Of a stretch of 7,282 bases of DNA, positions 5,665 to 7,282 are shown in pieces (the stretch's first letter is position 1; every line of letters starts with the position of its first letter). Origin of the DNA: Clostridiales bacterium DTU092 (GTDB lineage: Bacteria > Bacillota > Clostridia > Caldicoprobacterales > Caldicoprobacteraceae). Where the stretch lies: assembly GCA_001513505.1 (NCBI GenBank), contig LFTM01000150.1, positions 6,901-14,182 of the forward strand. Reading direction: 5' to 3'. The notes under the pieces are model-generated. The model ran no database searches, was not told the origin of the DNA, and worked only from the letters and a program-made list of their open reading frames with translations. The translations under genes were made by a program, and so were the position numbers.

Positions 5665-6766
5665 GAAGGGTAAAGTGGAACAGATAGTTGAAAAAATTAG
5701 CGAGGAAACCGAAGTATTAAGACTAACAGTTGATCATCCGTGTAAGCTGGCGGTTTTGTATACCCCTCTTACCGGGCCGGTAAACATCGGGGATACGGTA
5801 TTGCTGAACACAACGGCTTCCAGCCTGGGACTGGGTACGGGAGGGTATCATTTTGTTATCTGTAATTTGAATCAGGCCGGCGTTTATTTTAAGAGCCGGG
5901 GTCATGGGATGAAATTGAAGTATACTCCATTTCAGATGCAGCGGTTGCTATCGGAAGAACAGCAAAGCCCTTATCATAATCATTATGATCATCCGGTGGA
6001 TTTCCATAACAAACTGATATACATTGGTGAATTACACAGTATGTTGATGCCATTATGTGCTTATTTTAAATATTATTGTGGTCCCGGGATTAGAATTGCA
6101 TATATCATGACCGATCATGGAGCTCTGCCCGTAGGTTTCAGCAAAAATGTTGCAGTATTAAAAGATAAAGGTTTGCTGGATGTTACCATTACTACCGGAA
6201 ATGCTTTCGGGGGAGAACATGAATGTATAAACATTTATACATCGCTAAGGACGGCATTAAATATAGAAAATTGCCATATTGCTATTGTTACAATGGGACC
6301 CGGCATACTGGGAACAGGAACGGTCTACGGGTTCAGCGGACTGGAGCTTGGCCTGTATGCAAATTTAATTGCCGGTTCCGGTGGTAGTATCGTTTATATA
6401 CCAAGGCTGGGTTTCAACGACATCAGGCAGCGGCACATGGGGATAAGCCATCATTCTGTAACGGTTTTAAGAGATATTGTACAGTATTCACTTCCTCTGA
6501 TATTACCATTTATGGACAGGCAAAAGAGGAATAAGGTTATTGAACAATTAAAAGAAAACGGATTATCAGGCAAACATAGAATAGTATTTATGGAAGGAAG
6601 AGAAATTGAACAAGCGTTATATCATTATGATCTCCATCCGACTACGATGGGAAGAGGATTGGATGAAGAACCTCAATTTTTCTATGCAATAGGAGCCGCG
6701 GGACGCTATGGCCTGAAATATTTTTCATCGCTTTTATCCGGTGATTATAAAAGGGACAGGTTATAA
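5633..6766 (+). CDS. DUF3866 family protein, function unknown
   Basis: A 377-residue protein that I recognise as the DUF3866 family, found in Bacillota and Actinomycetota without an assigned function. It has no signal peptide or clear transmembrane helix, so it is probably cytoplasmic. Residues about 6-65 look like a beta-rich N-terminal domain (PVNIGDTVLLNTTASSLGLGTGGYHFV). The main domain, about 125-300, has alternating hydrophobic strands and Gly-rich turns: IAYIMTDHGALPVGFS (155-170), TGNAFGGEHECINIYTSL (188-205), IVTMGPGILGTGTVYGFSG (218-236) and PRLGFNDIRQRHMGISHHS (257-275). This suggests a Rossmann-like or nucleotide/ligand-binding fold. His73, His91, His135, His162, His196, His268 and His273/274 sit in or near these conserved-looking motifs and may bind metal or substrate (inference). 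It overlaps the preceding gene by 32 bp with its own GGAGG site, which indicates coupled translation. A gap of 66 bp separates it from spoIIM. Confidence 0.87.
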   Translation: MMQIPAWIEFKKGKVEQIVEKISEETEVLRLTVDHPCKLAVLYTPLTGPVNIGDTVLLNTTASSLGLGTGGYHFVICNLNQAGVYFKSRGHGMKLKYTPFQMQRLLSEEQQSPYHNHYDHPVDFHNKLIYIGELHSMLMPLCAYFKYYCGPGIRIAYIMTDHGALPVGFSKNVAVLKDKGLLDVTITTGNAFGGEHECINIYTSLRTALNIENCHIAIVTMGPGILGTGTVYGFSGLELGLYANLIAGSGGSIVYIPRLGFNDIRQRHMGISHHSVTVLRDIVQYSLPLILPFMDRQKRNKVIEQLKENGLSGKHRIVFMEGREIEQALYHYDLHPTTMGRGLDEEPQFFYAIGAAGRYGLKYFSSLLSGDYKRDRL

Positions 6767-6817
6767 TACCCCAAAAAATTTCATAGTAATCATTAGAGCG
6801 ATTTATGATGGAAGTAC

Positions 6818-6823
6818 AGGGGG
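6818..6823 (+). promoter_or_regulatory. Ribosome binding site setting the TTG start of spoIIM
   Basis: AGGGGG lies 9 nt upstream of the TTG at 6833. The same frame is closed by TGA at 6806-6808 and contains no ATG or GTG between there and 6833, so TTG is the best start. The first in-frame ATG is codon 11 (6863) and has no comparable site. Confidence 0.7.
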
Positions 6824-6832
6824 ATACATAGA

Positions 6833-7282
6833 TTGAATACCGTAAAGTTAAAAACAGATATAATGCTCCATATTGAGAATAACATATTGTTATACCTTTT
6901 GATAATATTTACGTTTATTACTGGGGTTGCTGCAGGTGGCTTTACTATAAATTATATAGCACCGGAGCGGCAGGAACATCTAGCCCAATACCTGTATGAT
7001 CATTCATATTTACTTAAAAATCAAGCACATGTCAATAAATCTGTGATCTATTTGAACTCTGTTCTTCAAAATGTAAAAACTGCATTTTTTATATGGTTTT
7101 TTGGTTTATACTATGTTTGTATTCCGTTAATGCTGATAACTGTAGGATTCCGTGGTTTTCTGCTGGGTTTTACAGTTGCGATCTTTATTGATTACTATGG
7201 TTTTAACGGTTTTCTATTTATTATTAGCTGTATTCTCCCTCAGTGTTTTATCTATGTACCTTGTATCGTAGTTATGGGAATT
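6833..7282 (+). CDS. spoIIM: Stage II sporulation protein M, 3'-truncated by window edge
   Basis: The first 150 codons of SpoIIM are present and the frame stays open to the last base. In Bacillus, SpoIIM is the membrane scaffold of the SpoIID-SpoIIM-SpoIIP engulfment complex, which thins septal peptidoglycan so the mother-cell membrane can migrate around the forespore; it is made under sigma-E. Visible features are a cytoplasmic N-terminus, a first transmembrane helix (about 19-43) and an extracytoplasmic stretch (about 44-80). Two or more further helices follow (about 82-104 and 106-124), then ISCILPQCFIYVPCIVVMG (131-149). The pattern GFRGFLLGFTVA (103-114) followed by LPQ...P is diagnostic of the family. 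The usual length is a little over 200 residues, so roughly a quarter to a third is missing. The start codon is TTG, the only non-ATG start among the genes whose 5' end is in the window. It sits 66 bp after the DUF3866 gene, apparently in the same operon. Confidence 0.9.
   Translation, partial: MNTVKLKTDIMLHIENNILLYLLIIFTFITGVAAGGFTINYIAPERQEHLAQYLYDHSYLLKNQAHVNKSVIYLNSVLQNVKTAFFIWFFGLYYVCIPLMLITVGFRGFLLGFTVAIFIDYYGFNGFLFIISCILPQCFIYVPCIVVMGI

Noticed and set aside
6804..6809. TATGAT as a sigma-A -10 before spoIIM
   Set aside because: The hexamer is good, but no -35 is visible 16-18 bp upstream (TCATAG region), and there is no extended -10 TG.

Overview
The window reads as chromosomal DNA of an endospore-forming, low-GC Bacillota, most likely a member of the Clostridia. 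The evidence is an almost textbook Spo0A, a SpoIVB serine peptidase, a SpoIIM start, strong AGGAGG-like ribosome binding sites, AT-rich intergenic DNA and frequent AGA/AGG/ATA codons. The genus cannot be resolved from the sequence. All genes are on the + strand, and I see no mobile element, tRNA, rRNA or CRISPR array.

Layout. (1) 1-909: C-terminal 302 codons of spoIVB, with its 5' end outside the window. (2) 910-1062: the spo0A control region, with one perfect and two near-perfect 0A boxes, candidate sigma-H and sigma-A elements and an A/T-rich hairpin in the leader. (3) 1063-1893: spo0A, closed by a strong intrinsic terminator at 1924-1973. (4) 2079 to the right edge: a co-directional run of six genes with no terminator inside it. 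The genes are steA (thiamin-pyrophosphokinase-like cytokinetic ring protein), steB (MctB/SteB-family membrane-anchored coiled-coil protein), a family 2 glycosyltransferase, a divergent MraY/WecA-like polyprenyl-phosphate sugar-phosphate transferase, a DUF3866 protein, and spoIIM, which is cut by the window edge and begins with TTG.

How the genes may work together. SpoIVB and Spo0A are classical sporulation proteins: an intermembrane-space signalling protease and the master response regulator. From family knowledge, SteA and SteB act together in cell separation in Corynebacteriales, SpoIIM belongs to the peptidoglycan-remodelling engulfment complex, and the two sugar-transfer genes look like consecutive steps on an undecaprenyl carrier. 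My inference is that 2079-7282 encodes an envelope or septum module that combines peptidoglycan-hydrolase control with a lipid-linked glycan. Its biochemical role in spore formers is, as far as I know, not established. It is the best candidate here for something undescribed, although every gene belongs to a recognisable family.
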